Shown: positions 1 to 7,289 of the stretch, piece by piece | Layout: the number at the start of each line of letters is the position of its first letter | Position numbering within the stretch: the stretch's first letter is position 1 | Position numbers and translations under genes: made by a program | Notes under the pieces: model-generated | Seen by the model: the letters and a program-made list of their open reading frames with translations, nothing else | Database searches by the model: none | What the model was told of the DNA's origin: nothing | IMG/VR virus record: IMGVR_UViG_3300007229_000022 | Location: 1-38,677 of that record | Direction: 5' to 3' (one strand) | Length of the DNA stretch: 38,677 bases | Source: a virus

Positions 1-320
1 AATTCAAAATCTTTTGGTGGAGTTGTTATTCTTTTGTAGTGGTTTGCTACTGCCACACTCATAACAGTTTTAGCTGAATCTTGTCCTATTACATATGCGT
101 CTAGAAACTCTTTAATTTTTACAGGATTGAGAGCTTCTTTTTGACCAGTTTTAATTTTAGCTGTGTTTTCTTTTTTGGAATCAGTAGTCATGATTTCATC
201 GCACATTTTTATGCATTCATTACAGATGCAGACTTTAGATGCTCCCACAATCAATTTGGTCACATCTTTTCTGCCTTTGCTACAAAATGAACATATTAGA
301 CTTTGATCGTTATCTGCCAT
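1..320 (-). CDS. clpX: ClpX, ATP-dependent protease unfoldase subunit (N-terminal part, cut by window edge)
   Basis: About 106 residues are visible from ATG at 320 to the window edge. The start carries the ClpX zinc-binding domain: CSFC at residues 10-13 and a CNEC block ending at Cys36, giving the four zinc cysteines. After a linker comes the segment that opens the AAA+ domain, with VKIKEFLDAYVIGQD and VAVANHYKRI, as in bacterial ClpX. The Walker A loop would lie beyond the edge. ClpX unfolds substrates for ClpP, including proteins bearing a C-terminal ssrA tag. The gene overlaps the end of its upstream neighbour by 11 nt. Family assignment is firm; completeness cannot be judged here. No clpP or sspB is seen in the window. 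Confidence 0.9.
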   Translation of the reverse strand, partial: MADNDQSLICSFCSKGRKDVTKLIVGASKVCICNECIKMCDEIMTTDSKKENTAKIKTGQKEALNPVKIKEFLDAYVIGQDSAKTVMSVAVANHYKRITTPPKDFE

Positions 321-615
321 TAAAGAACTCTTCTAAATTTTTGATTTCATTGCTTTTTAACACAACGAATTCTGTTGTTGATTTAATAATAATATTATAA
401 CTTTTTTTCATAACTTGAGTCAACCATTTTACATTGTTTTGGTCATTTTCTTGGTCAACTATATACACTGTAATACTGTCTGTTGGTAGATAATAGTATT
501 GATTTAGATAATTTAAAAATTGATCTTTATCTTTTTCAGAGAAATTTATTATGCAGAATGTTCTATCTTTATTTTCTATGATACTTGGTGGGGTTACTAG
601 GGTAACTGGACCCAT
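310..615 (-). CDS. Unknown 101-residue protein upstream of clpX
   Basis: I do not recognise this protein. It is soluble-looking, with a hydrophobic beta-rich middle (SITVYIVDQ, YNIIIKSTTEFVVLKS) and an acidic C-terminal helix. Its ATG overlaps the stop of the preceding membrane-protein gene as TAATG, so translation is probably coupled, and its own end overlaps the clpX start by 11 nt. This position makes it a candidate ClpX partner or adaptor, but only the gene order supports that. Confidence 0.75.
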   Translation of the reverse strand: MGPVTLVTPPSIIENKDRTFCIINFSEKDKDQFLNYLNQYYYLPTDSITVYIVDQENDQNNVKWLTQVMKKSYNIIIKSTTEFVVLKSNEIKNLEEFFNGR

Positions 616-2570
616 TACTGACCTTGCTCTTTCATTATACCTGTTATTGTGTCTTGGTCTTCTAGTGACAGGTCACGTAATTGCACTGTGCCTTTTTCGA
701 TCTGTTCAATTAGGTTATTAATTCTATCTTCCATTTTTTGTCTATACTCTTCGTCGCTTAATAGTTGAACTTTGGTGTGGCTGAATGTTTTCAACTTCCC
801 TTCAGCATCTCTATATTCAACAGGGTCTTCAGTTTTTTGTTGTATTTTGCTCCAGTTACCACTTTCTTTTTGCTCAGAATTTTGTTCATATGTATTTTTA
901 TTACCTTGTGTATCTGTTTCTACAACTTCTGTAAAATCCGGTCTTAGTCTTTCAGACTCCATTACTTCTTCTATTTGTTCTGAAATGGTGGTTTCTTCTT
1001 TGGGCTTTGGTTTCTCATCGTAATCTATGGCATAGGTCGCAGTAATTTCGTCTTCGGTCATAGTGTGTTTTTCATCTTCTAGTTTCTTTCTTTCCAACTC
1101 CAGTGAAGCTAATTTACTTTTCTTTTTCTCTGCTTCTTTTGTAGCTTCAAGAACATATTTTTCTAAGTCCTGTTGCTCCTTTTGAGCATGGCTCTGCGAT
1201 TCTTTTACTTTCTCTTCTTCATAGTGTAATCCATCATTGCCATTTTGAGCCACAATGTCCATTCTATCCTCGTCAAATTCTACAGGTTCTTCTTTAGGAT
1301 GATCTGTTATAAATTCTACAGGCTGTGTTTTAGGTTTAGGTGCTTTACTGTTGAACACAGATAGTTTGTCCTGCCAGTCATGGACCTGTTTTTCTACTTC
1401 TTGTATTTTTTTATTGTTTGCTGTGCTTTGAGGCTGTGACCACTGTAAAACGGAGTCAAGCTCTGGCTTTTCTAAATCAATTACTTCCTGTGGCTTAGGT
1501 GGCTCAGGTGGAAATCTTCTCATCAAGCTCTGATTGGCCGCAATCAATAGCAGTACTGCAAGTGGATCAAACACAACTATCAGCAACAGGATGACCCATC
1601 TCACCGCTTCGTTGGTTTCAACTTTATCTGTCCAGCCCCAGTCAACAGCGAGTGCGGCTATGTATTTCACAGGTCCTATCTCTGCTTCAAGTGTTAGCAT
1701 ACTTTTCTCAAGTGGTTGCTTCTCTACTATCAGCATGTCTATCCTGCCCTGTGCGTCAAATATCTTAGTTTCTGCTGTGTCTATGTCCTTTGTGAAAGTG
1801 CCCTTGTTTTCCTGCGATCCTTCTCTCATAGTTGCTATTATTTTTTTTGCTTCTGCAGTCTCTATCTTGTGATCTGCTTTTAGCTCTGCAATTCTGCCCT
1901 GTGCTTCTGCTATCTGTATAGCTATCTGTTCACGTTCTCCCTTCTGTGAAGATTTAAGCTCTGCGGCCGCTCTCTCTTCGTTGAAGAATGATTTGTTTGA
2001 GGTCAGTATGTCACTGACGTCCTTGTCCAAAACTTTTAATCTGTCGTTGAGGTCTCTAACCGTGTTGGTCTCGACTGTAAGTAGTGTTTTTAATTTCTCA
2101 TTTGCATCTGCAATTATAGATTGTTGTACTCCTATGTCACCGTCAGCGGTGCCTGTGCTTCTGTTTATGGACTTTTCTAATCTGTCTATGACAGCATTCT
2201 GTCTCAGGATCGAGTTCTTCTCGCTGTCTATCTTGTCGTTTAAAATTTGTATACGTTGTATCAGTGTGTCTGATGCAAGATTTTGTTCTAGGTGTGCCTT
2301 GGATAGGAAACCAAATATACCCATTGATGTTATCAATGACAGTATTACCACTGCTGTTGTCAGGTATGTTTTTAGTAAGAACGGTGTGAATTTCCAGTTC
2401 CTGTACAGCCATGATGCTGTTATTAGTTTGCCGACTTCTAGTACCCCACCCATTATAATAACTGGTACGAATGCACCAGGAAATATTGTTGCCAGTCCTA
2501 TCACTGAATAGAAGATCGCAACCCCAGATATGGACAGTGCTGACAATAATGTGAGTATAGCTATAAACAT
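615..2570 (-). CDS. Membrane-anchored coiled-coil protein, 651 aa
   Basis: The N-terminal 100 residues hold about three hydrophobic segments (near 1-30, 33-60 and 68-92). A long charged coiled-coil region follows (about 95-300, rich in Lys, Glu, Gln and Ile), then one more membrane segment at about 322-347 (WVILLLIVVFDPLAVLLLIA). The C-terminal 300 residues are very hydrophilic and Glu/Lys-rich. The order suggests a large coiled-coil loop between membrane segments and a long soluble tail. Function is not known; T4-like marine phages often carry such large coil-containing proteins. It overlaps the next gene by TAATG. The length speaks against a simple holin. Confidence 0.8.
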   Translation of the reverse strand: MFIAILTLLSALSISGVAIFYSVIGLATIFPGAFVPVIIMGGVLEVGKLITASWLYRNWKFTPFLLKTYLTTAVVILSLITSMGIFGFLSKAHLEQNLASDTLIQRIQILNDKIDSEKNSILRQNAVIDRLEKSINRSTGTADGDIGVQQSIIADANEKLKTLLTVETNTVRDLNDRLKVLDKDVSDILTSNKSFFNEERAAAELKSSQKGEREQIAIQIAEAQGRIAELKADHKIETAEAKKIIATMREGSQENKGTFTKDIDTAETKIFDAQGRIDMLIVEKQPLEKSMLTLEAEIGPVKYIAALAVDWGWTDKVETNEAVRWVILLLIVVFDPLAVLLLIAANQSLMRRFPPEPPKPQEVIDLEKPELDSVLQWSQPQSTANNKKIQEVEKQVHDWQDKLSVFNSKAPKPKTQPVEFITDHPKEEPVEFDEDRMDIVAQNGNDGLHYEEEKVKESQSHAQKEQQDLEKYVLEATKEAEKKKSKLASLELERKKLEDEKHTMTEDEITATYAIDYDEKPKPKEETTISEQIEEVMESERLRPDFTEVVETDTQGNKNTYEQNSEQKESGNWSKIQQKTEDPVEYRDAEGKLKTFSHTKVQLLSDEEYRQKMEDRINNLIEQIEKGTVQLRDLSLEDQDTITGIMKEQGQ

Positions 2571-2632
2571 TTCTAACTGTATTTAATATAACACACTGTC
2601 TATTATAATGCTATTGAACGTTTGGTAAAATA

Positions 2633-3244
2633 TTAGTTGAAGAAGAAGTTCATCATGTCGATGTGACCTATTGTGTAGGTGACGTACATGCCTTTGTCAA
2701 ACAGGATACCATCTCCGCCAAATGTATATCTTCCACCTGTGTTGGTGTTGTCTGTGCCAAGTGTTCTGTGCTTGAAAAGTATTGTTCCTGGCACACCGCT
2801 TGTGATGCCATTGTGAAAGTTAACTACTCCGGCTGTACCACCAGACACTATGTCCATGCTGTGCAGTCTGCAGGTTTCTTTTTTAATTACATCTGCCGCA
2901 CCTGTTGTGGTACCTGCTATGATGTTTCCTGCTGAGTTACCAATCATTTGAATCTTTGTGATTGTTTTGAAATGTGCTGACGTCGTCACCGCGCCACTGT
3001 CACCCAAATCTAATGTTTCTTCAAGGGCGTCTCCGTTCACGTCTGTACCTGTCACTGTGGCGTCTATGCCTGAATCATCACCGGCTGATGTGATCTCTAC
3101 GATCCTACCACCTGTGTTGGTGACTGTATTACCACTGTGTAATGCTCCGCCAATAGTCAAAGCGGCATTGTTGCCTGGGTTGGCTGATGCTGATATACCG
3201 TTGTCGTCTGCGGCTACTTCGTCACTGATGTGTTTGGCTTCCAT
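2633..3244 (-). CDS. Probable virion structural protein, 203 aa
   Basis: A Gly/Ala/Thr-rich, beta-type sequence with no signal peptide or membrane segment, typical in composition of phage capsid decoration or tail proteins. It begins MEAKHISDEVAADD and ends in an aromatic run (MMNFFFN). A strong Shine-Dalgarno (GAGGAG) precedes the ATG and a late-promoter-like GGTAAATA lies 27 nt upstream. The downstream location next to another late-type gene supports a virion role. No enzymatic motif is visible, and the assignment rests on composition and promoter type. Confidence 0.65.
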   Translation of the reverse strand: MEAKHISDEVAADDNGISASANPGNNAALTIGGALHSGNTVTNTGGRIVEITSAGDDSGIDATVTGTDVNGDALEETLDLGDSGAVTTSAHFKTITKIQMIGNSAGNIIAGTTTGAADVIKKETCRLHSMDIVSGGTAGVVNFHNGITSGVPGTILFKHRTLGTDNTNTGGRYTFGGDGILFDKGMYVTYTIGHIDMMNFFFN

Positions 3245-3270
3245 ATTAAAAACTCCTCAAATTCTAAATG

Positions 3271-3278
3271 TATTTACC
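3271..3278 (-). promoter_or_regulatory. Late-type promoter GGTAAATA
   Basis: Degenerate late box 27 nt before the 3244 ATG, with a GAGGAG ribosome-binding site between. Confidence 0.4.
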
Positions 3279-3324
3279 AATCAGAACTTTCTTGTAGGCA
3301 CTTTCTAAAGTAAAAAATTATTGA

Positions 3325-3978
3325 TTAAACTGTGTCGTCTGAGGCGTAACTCTGTGCTGAATCAGTAGGTAATTGATTTGAAGTGTTAAGAGCAAATCCA
3401 GTTACTTCTGCAACTGTAATACCTTCTAGTATTTCACCCTTTGACACTAAAAGTACAGGACCTGCTGTTACTTCAACGTCTGCTATTTGGCCTACGTTGT
3501 TACTTGGATTGAACACACTCATCTTCTCTGTTCTCGTGCTGTTTAATGCATCAAAAATTCTATCTTTGATGAATAATGCTCTTGTGTTGATCGCTGTTGA
3601 GTCACTTATGCTACTTGTACCTGTGTCGGCTACAAGGTTTCTGTCTGGAAACACTAGACCAAAGTTGATATCTGTAATTGGATTATCACCTGCGTCAGCA
3701 GAGTAAGTTGTAACCATGTTCACTAATTGAACATTGGTTCTTAATTGTAAATTTTCCATCATCATTTTAAATCTCAGTTGACCTCTAGAGACTAATAGTG
3801 ATTGGGCTAGTGTAGTTGGCTTCGTGGCAAAGTCATTTGCCGCACACGGTGACATTCTTCCACCGTTCACTGTTTCAGTGTCTAGATATCCAGCCATTGC
3901 TACATCTACTGTGAAGTATGCCGCTTGTGGTTCGTTGATGTTAACTGCGTATAATGATTTTGGTTCTACTACTGCCAT
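3325..3978 (-). CDS. Probable virion structural protein, 217 aa
   Basis: The sequence starts MAVVEPKSLYAVNINEPQAAYF and is Thr/Asn/Val-rich without signal peptide or membrane segments. It has its own late promoter (TATAAATA at 4002-4009) and an AAGGAA ribosome-binding site, the set-up expected of an abundant late virion protein. No family is recognised with confidence; tail-sheath-associated, fibre or capsid-decoration roles are all possible. Confidence 0.65.
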   Translation of the reverse strand: MAVVEPKSLYAVNINEPQAAYFTVDVAMAGYLDTETVNGGRMSPCAANDFATKPTTLAQSLLVSRGQLRFKMMMENLQLRTNVQLVNMVTTYSADAGDNPITDINFGLVFPDRNLVADTGTSSISDSTAINTRALFIKDRIFDALNSTRTEKMSVFNPSNNVGQIADVEVTAGPVLLVSKGEILEGITVAEVTGFALNTSNQLPTDSAQSYASDDTV

Positions 3979-4001
3979 GTTTTAATTCCTTGTTATACTA
4001 T

Positions 4002-4009
4002 TATTTATA
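4002..4009 (-). promoter_or_regulatory. Late-type promoter TATAAATA
   Basis: Exact core 24 nt before the ATG of the 3325-3978 virion-type gene. Confidence 0.7.
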
Positions 4010-4028
4010 CAAACACTATTTAGTTTGC

Positions 4029-4487
4029 TTATTTCAAGAATACCCATGGGTTAGTCAATCGTTTACAGGCTTTGTTGGTCATGTGTCTTTCAGCACCATT
4101 TAGCTTTATATAACTCTGATATACACGACAGTAACCGTCTGATGTAGGAAATTGATGTATTACTCTCACTTTGCCTCCAGCCTGCCTCTTCTTGCTGTAC
4201 CAAGCAGTAATAGATCCAATTTCTGCATTGTTTAATGTGTGATAGACTGCCTGTTGATGCTGTCTCTTTTCTGCTTTCTTTAAATTAAATCTTATATACT
4301 GTATTCCATTCCACATCATGCCTGGTGCAGACCATATCTCAGATTCTCCCATCATCTTTGGGTAGGGCAGTTTAGCCAGGGCACCCTCTGTTTCCGTGGG
4401 TGTTTTTGACACGTCTGCCAGTGCATTTGTGCTGACTGCAAAAAATATAATACTAGTTAATACTGTGATAACCTTCAACAATTTCAT
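4029..4487 (-). CDS. Exported protein resembling 17-kDa surface antigen (RT0821/Lpp0805-like)
   Basis: The chosen ATG at 4487 gives a clean signal peptide (MKLLKVITVLTSIIFFAVSTNALA); the longer reading frame upstream would bury it. The mature part has the layout of rickettsial-type surface antigens: LNNAEIGSITAWYS, then GGKVRVIHQFP, GYCRVYQSYIKLNG, ACKRL and a final PWVFLK, with paired cysteines. These domains occur in periplasmic or outer-membrane proteins of alphaproteobacteria. It overlaps the preceding exported-protein gene by 35 nt. A role in envelope change, superinfection exclusion or lysis is inference only. Confidence 0.6.
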   Translation of the reverse strand: MKLLKVITVLTSIIFFAVSTNALADVSKTPTETEGALAKLPYPKMMGESEIWSAPGMMWNGIQYIRFNLKKAEKRQHQQAVYHTLNNAEIGSITAWYSKKRQAGGKVRVIHQFPTSDGYCRVYQSYIKLNGAERHMTNKACKRLTNPWVFLK

Positions 4488-4809
4488 ACCCTCCATCCAA
4501 TCTTTTACAAGCAATTCCTCTTTGCTCGACAAGTTTTTGTCCTATCGGCATTTGCCAAGTAAAGAACTTACAAGATGTTGCTATTTTCATTCCTTCTAAG
4601 AAGTCCATTACACCATCTTCGCATTTTACTTTTTCTTTAGTGACTTGGTCAATGATCTCACCTTTTTCATTTTTTGTGATCACGGTCTCGTGACTGACGT
4701 CGCAATATTGATCCGACCATGGTCCACCTGCTTGTGCCGTTGATACTAGCATTGTCAATGCAACAAGTGATGTCAGAACCAGGGCAACAATTTTAAAAAT
4801 ATATTTCAT
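4453..4809 (-). CDS. Small exported cysteine-containing protein, 118 aa
   Basis: It begins with a clear signal peptide (MKYIFKIVALVLTSLVALTMLVSTAQA). The mature part is short and contains about four cysteines. Its end (FFTWQMPIGQKL, RGIACKRLDGGYEIV) faintly resembles the C-terminal half of 17-kDa surface-antigen domains, as in the next gene, so the two may be distant relatives. It lies between a lipoprotein gene and that antigen-like gene in the same direction. Function unknown. Confidence 0.65.
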   Translation of the reverse strand: MKYIFKIVALVLTSLVALTMLVSTAQAGGPWSDQYCDVSHETVITKNEKGEIIDQVTKEKVKCEDGVMDFLEGMKIATSCKFFTWQMPIGQKLVEQRGIACKRLDGGYEIVEGYHSIN

Positions 4810-4815
4810 ATTGCC

Positions 4816-5370
4816 CTACTTCTTTAATACGTTTTCAGCCGCATTATTGATACTGTCTACATCAACCTTGGCAACTTTTTTCTTATTGATCTCATTAATG
4901 ATTGCTTCTACTTCTTTCTTAGAAACCTCGATCATTATGTAAGCTCTGTAAGATTTGTTACCTGTTGTGAACACTTCTTGTTTGGTCACTTCATAGCCTC
5001 TAGCTAGAGTTGACTCAATTACATTCACAATAGTATCCTGTGATCCTGATGTTACGGTTAGAGTCTCGTTAGTACCAGCTTCATTCTTGTTGATAGTGGT
5101 CCTGTTGTTCATCTCTCCGTTGATCCTATCTACAAGTTTAGCCTTGGCAAGCAAAGTACTTTTCTTCACTGCTAATTCTAAGTCAGGAGATACAGCAGTC
5201 GCCGCCTCTCGATACTTGAACATAGTTTCGTGATTGTAGTCCACATACCATTTAGGTGTCTTGTTGATCACACCGTTCTTACTCATATCAGACTTAATCT
5301 TATATGTAGAACATTGTGCAACCATCAACCCTGCAAATAGTATAAGGAATATTTTTGTTATGTTTTTCAT
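4816..5370 (-). CDS. Lipoprotein, LPP20-like
   Basis: The N-terminus MKNITKIFLILFAGLMVAQC carries a hydrophobic segment and a lipobox-type cysteine at residue 20. The mature part has the pattern of LPP20/YfaZ-type lipoproteins: a stretch of Ala- and Lys-rich helix (LAVKKSTLLAKAKLVDRINGEM), a beta region, and an end with GNKSYRAYIMIEVSKKEVEAIINEI. A strong GGAAGGAAAC ribosome-binding site precedes the ATG. It is probably anchored in the outer membrane of the infected cell. LPP20 assignment is by pattern only. Confidence 0.6.
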   Translation of the reverse strand: MKNITKIFLILFAGLMVAQCSTYKIKSDMSKNGVINKTPKWYVDYNHETMFKYREAATAVSPDLELAVKKSTLLAKAKLVDRINGEMNNRTTINKNEAGTNETLTVTSGSQDTIVNVIESTLARGYEVTKQEVFTTGNKSYRAYIMIEVSKKEVEAIINEINKKKVAKVDVDSINNAAENVLKK

Positions 5371-5382
5371 GTTTCCTTCCTA

Positions 5383-5547
5383 TTATTGTTTAAAGTTTTT
5401 TGTAATCTCTGCCAATCCAGCGAACATATTGGATACAATACTGCCAACTTCATTTAAGTTGAAGTCATCCATAAATTGTTCATACCCATTTCCGATCATC
5501 GGATACACAGCTAAGAATATAAAAACTAATATTATTAATCTAAACAT
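5383..5547 (-). CDS. Small single-pass membrane protein, 54 aa
   Basis: MFRLIILVFIFLAVYPMIGNGYEQ gives one membrane segment or uncleaved signal; the rest is a short amphipathic stretch. The ATG at 5547 was chosen because the host-type promoter at 5554-5581 predicts transcription starting at about 5547, which rules out the upstream in-frame start at 5565 that lies inside the -10 box. The mRNA would be leaderless. First gene of the exported-protein cluster 4029-5547. Confidence 0.6.
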   Translation of the reverse strand: MFRLIILVFIFLAVYPMIGNGYEQFMDDFNLNEVGSIVSNMFAGLAEITKNFKQ

Positions 5548-5553
5548 AGTACA

Positions 5554-5581
5554 ATTATAGCACAATTTCCAAATACGTCAA
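5554..5581 (-). promoter_or_regulatory. Sigma-70-type promoter, TTGACG-N16-TATAAT
   Basis: -35 TTGACG at 5581-5576, 16-nt spacer ending TTGTGC, -10 TATAAT at 5559-5554. The TGC before the -10 makes an extended -10 element. Predicted start at about 5547, the first base of the ATG of the 54-residue membrane protein. Confidence 0.8.
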
Positions 5582-5612
5582 ATGAAAGTTGGTCTTGCAA
5601 AAACGGTTGATT

Positions 5613-5777
5613 TTATTGACTTTTTTCATCTGTTTCCTCTTTGTGCCATCCAAGATCTTCTATGTTTTCACTATTGCAATTTGGACATTGCCATTCACCA
5701 TCTGTATCTGGTAGTACCAAATCTGGCGGTGTGCCTTTCCATTTGCAATCAAAACAAAACCAGTTCCATTCATTCAT
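5613..5777 (-). CDS. Small zinc-ribbon protein, 54 aa
   Basis: Reads MNEWNWFCFDCKWKG then GEWQCPNCNSENIEDLGWH. The two CxxC pairs (Cys8/Cys11 and Cys31/Cys34) are spaced as in a rubredoxin-like or zinc-ribbon knuckle. The ATG overlaps the stop of the MBD4-like glycosylase gene as ATGA, a coupling arrangement that supports the gene being real. A role in DNA binding or as a partner of the glycosylase is possible but not shown. Confidence 0.7.
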   Translation of the reverse strand: MNEWNWFCFDCKWKGTPPDLVLPDTDGEWQCPNCNSENIEDLGWHKEETDEKSQ

Positions 5778-6163
5778 GAAATGTGACTTTTTAGGTATTT
5801 TTTAAGTTCTTTGTCTTGTACATTTGCAGGTATTTCTTTCTTGTAAAATATCTTGTAACTATCACTGCCATATTTTCCAATACCGTGTAGGTCGGATGCT
5901 TCTTTTCCGTTCCATGTCAAGAACTGTTTACTCATTTTCCTCAATCTTTTAGATCTAACCTCCCACATACCCAAAGGCTTCAACATATTTTGTTGTGTCT
6001 TTAATCTGCCTCGCAGATATGCTTTAGGATTTGGATATCTATTGAACAGCTTGGGCAGTATCTCTTTTACCTGTTTCCTGTAAGTTAAGTTTAAACACAT
6101 TACACCCACCATGTGTTGCCATTTGCTTTTTACCTGTTGCTGGACCATCAGGTCTTCTCGCAT
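5774..6163 (-). CDS. MBD4-like HhH-GPD DNA glycosylase (T/G or U/G mismatch type)
   Basis: The 129 residues match the catalytic domain of MBD4-type glycosylases almost end to end: WQHMVGVMCLNLTYRKQ near the N-terminus, LKPLGMWEVRSKRLRKMS at 61-78, then the helix-hairpin-helix DLHGIGKYGSDSYKIF at 91-106 and a closing KELKKYL. Asp101 in the YGSDSY motif sits where the catalytic aspartate of this family lies. Such enzymes remove thymine or uracil opposite guanine and start base-excision repair. At 129 residues it is a minimal domain with no DNA-reading extension. It sits between a glucosaminidase gene and a zinc-ribbon gene. Confidence 0.8.
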   Translation of the reverse strand: MREDLMVQQQVKSKWQHMVGVMCLNLTYRKQVKEILPKLFNRYPNPKAYLRGRLKTQQNMLKPLGMWEVRSKRLRKMSKQFLTWNGKEASDLHGIGKYGSDSYKIFYKKEIPANVQDKELKKYLKSHIS

Positions 6164-6164
6164 A

Positions 6165-6815
6165 CTATTTTGAGCCTTTTATTCTACTTAAAATTATTTT
6201 TGCGTAGTCAGGATTAGTGCTCCATGGAGCAAGTAATGGAACTAATTTGTCATAATTCCAGTAAACATCATTTAATTGTTTGTTTCTCTCTGCCCTAAAG
6301 TCTCTGTAAGCAGGATGTCTGTTTATAATTTCTATTACGTCTGCGACACTGCGACATTTGTTTGCGTATTTCTTTACACCAAATTCAGCATTTGGTATGG
6401 CCTGTGGTTTCATTTGTGGTACCTTTGGATCCCAAGTCCTCACTCCAAATAAAGCATTACCTTCACTGGCGAATCTTGATGTGCCAGCCGCACTTTCTAC
6501 ATCTGCCATGGCACTTATAATTTTGTCTGGTATTCTTTTGTGGCTTTCTGTGGTTAAATTTATGTAGTCAACACATCTTAGCACTGCCGTAACAAACTCT
6601 TGTTGATTTTTATACTTGAAAGCTGGTTCATGCAGTCCAAAATTTTTTAATATTTGAACTGTTTCATTTTCCTGTTGTTGCTTTATTTTGTTTACTATTT
6701 TTGAATTAGGTTTAAATGTGCCCAACACAAACGTGATAGTCAAAACTGTTGTACCAATGATGAATAGTTTACCACCATTCCAAACCTTATCCAAGAGTTT
6801 CTGCCAATCTTTCAT
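6165..6815 (-). CDS. Membrane-anchored Bax-like glucosaminidase (peptidoglycan hydrolase)
   Basis: The ATG at 6815 gives 216 residues; a GTG nine codons upstream lies inside the terminator hairpin and is not used here. A single membrane segment at about 17-33 follows a short cytoplasmic start, so the enzyme domain should face the periplasm. The domain reads IPDKIISAMADVESAAGTSRFA, GNALFGVRTW, then FGVKKYANKCRSVADVIEIIN and HPAYRDFRAER, the pattern of the Bax/N-acetylglucosaminidase family (PF01832); Glu107 is the likely catalytic acid. It may act as a lysis enzyme or cell-wall remodelling factor. It is separated by one base from the DNA glycosylase gene. Confidence 0.8.
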   Translation of the reverse strand: MKDWQKLLDKVWNGGKLFIIGTTVLTITFVLGTFKPNSKIVNKIKQQQENETVQILKNFGLHEPAFKYKNQQEFVTAVLRCVDYINLTTESHKRIPDKIISAMADVESAAGTSRFASEGNALFGVRTWDPKVPQMKPQAIPNAEFGVKKYANKCRSVADVIEIINRHPAYRDFRAERNKQLNDVYWNYDKLVPLLAPWSTNPDYAKIILSRIKGSK

Positions 6816-6825
6816 ATTATTAAAT

Positions 6826-6843
6826 GGTGCCCCGAAGGGCACC
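6826..6843 (-). terminator. UUCG-capped hairpin after the 6849-7199 gene
   Basis: In transcript direction the sequence reads GGTGCCC-TTCG-GGGCACC: seven base pairs closed by a C(UUCG)G tetraloop, just after the upstream stop codon. An AT-rich stretch (ATTTAATAAT) follows rather than a pure U tract, so termination may be partial; it could equally protect the 3' end of the upstream transcript. Confidence 0.65.
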
Positions 6844-6848
6844 TATAA

Positions 6849-7199
6849 TTACGCTACTTTAGTCTCTATTTTAGATTCATCAACAGCAGGTGTCAATGAC
6901 TTTTTGTATTCTGCTTCTGCTGAATTCATGTAGTTGTTCCAGTCTATTTTAGATAGACCAGTAAATCTTGTCATGATGCCATCAGCAAGTATTTTAAATG
7001 AACCGGCTAGTTTGTGTGTATTATCGGGTTGAAACTTGTGAACAACTCCTGTTGCTTTACCATCTGCATTTTCTCTGCCCATGATAAACATATACTTTCC
7101 ACTTTTACCTGTCCATGTGTTGTTAGTTCCAGTATCTTTCGTGCATCTTGCAGTTACTTGATCTAAAACCAATTGTGCTTTCGCCGAACATTTATACAT
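6849..7199 (-). CDS. Unknown soluble protein, 116 aa
   Basis: The ATG at 7199 is chosen because GGAG lies nine bases before it; an in-frame ATG five codons upstream has no such site. The protein (MYKCSAKAQLVLDQVTARC...) has a Gly/Lys-rich middle and an Ala/Glu-rich end (SLTPAVDESKIETKVA). No family recognised. It is transcribed from the strongest host-type promoter in the window and closed by a stable hairpin, which suggests a highly expressed, probably early, single-gene unit. Confidence 0.7.
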   Translation of the reverse strand: MYKCSAKAQLVLDQVTARCTKDTGTNNTWTGKSGKYMFIMGRENADGKATGVVHKFQPDNTHKLAGSFKILADGIMTRFTGLSKIDWNNYMNSAEAEYKKSLTPAVDESKIETKVA

Positions 7200-7233
7200 A
7201 TTTTCTTTCTCCATTTACTTTTAAGTTACCATT

Positions 7234-7261
7234 ATTATAGCACAAGTTGGTATTATGTCAA
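7234..7261 (-). promoter_or_regulatory. Consensus sigma-70 promoter, TTGACA-N16-TATAAT
   Basis: -35 TTGACA at 7261-7256 and -10 TATAAT at 7239-7234 are both perfect, with a 16-nt spacer and TGC before the -10. Start predicted near 7227, leaving a 28-nt leader with a GGAG site before the ATG at 7199. Confidence 0.9.
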
Positions 7262-7289
7262 GTGCTTAAAAATGCCAATTTATAAAGGT

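Noticed and set aside
1534-2511. Long + strand open frames opposite the coiled-coil gene
   Set aside because: They are shadows of the - strand gene, with low-complexity Ser-rich translations and no ribosome-binding site.
6815-6842. GTG start nine codons upstream for the glucosaminidase
   Set aside because: It lies inside the UUCG-capped hairpin; the ATG at 6815 is more plausible.
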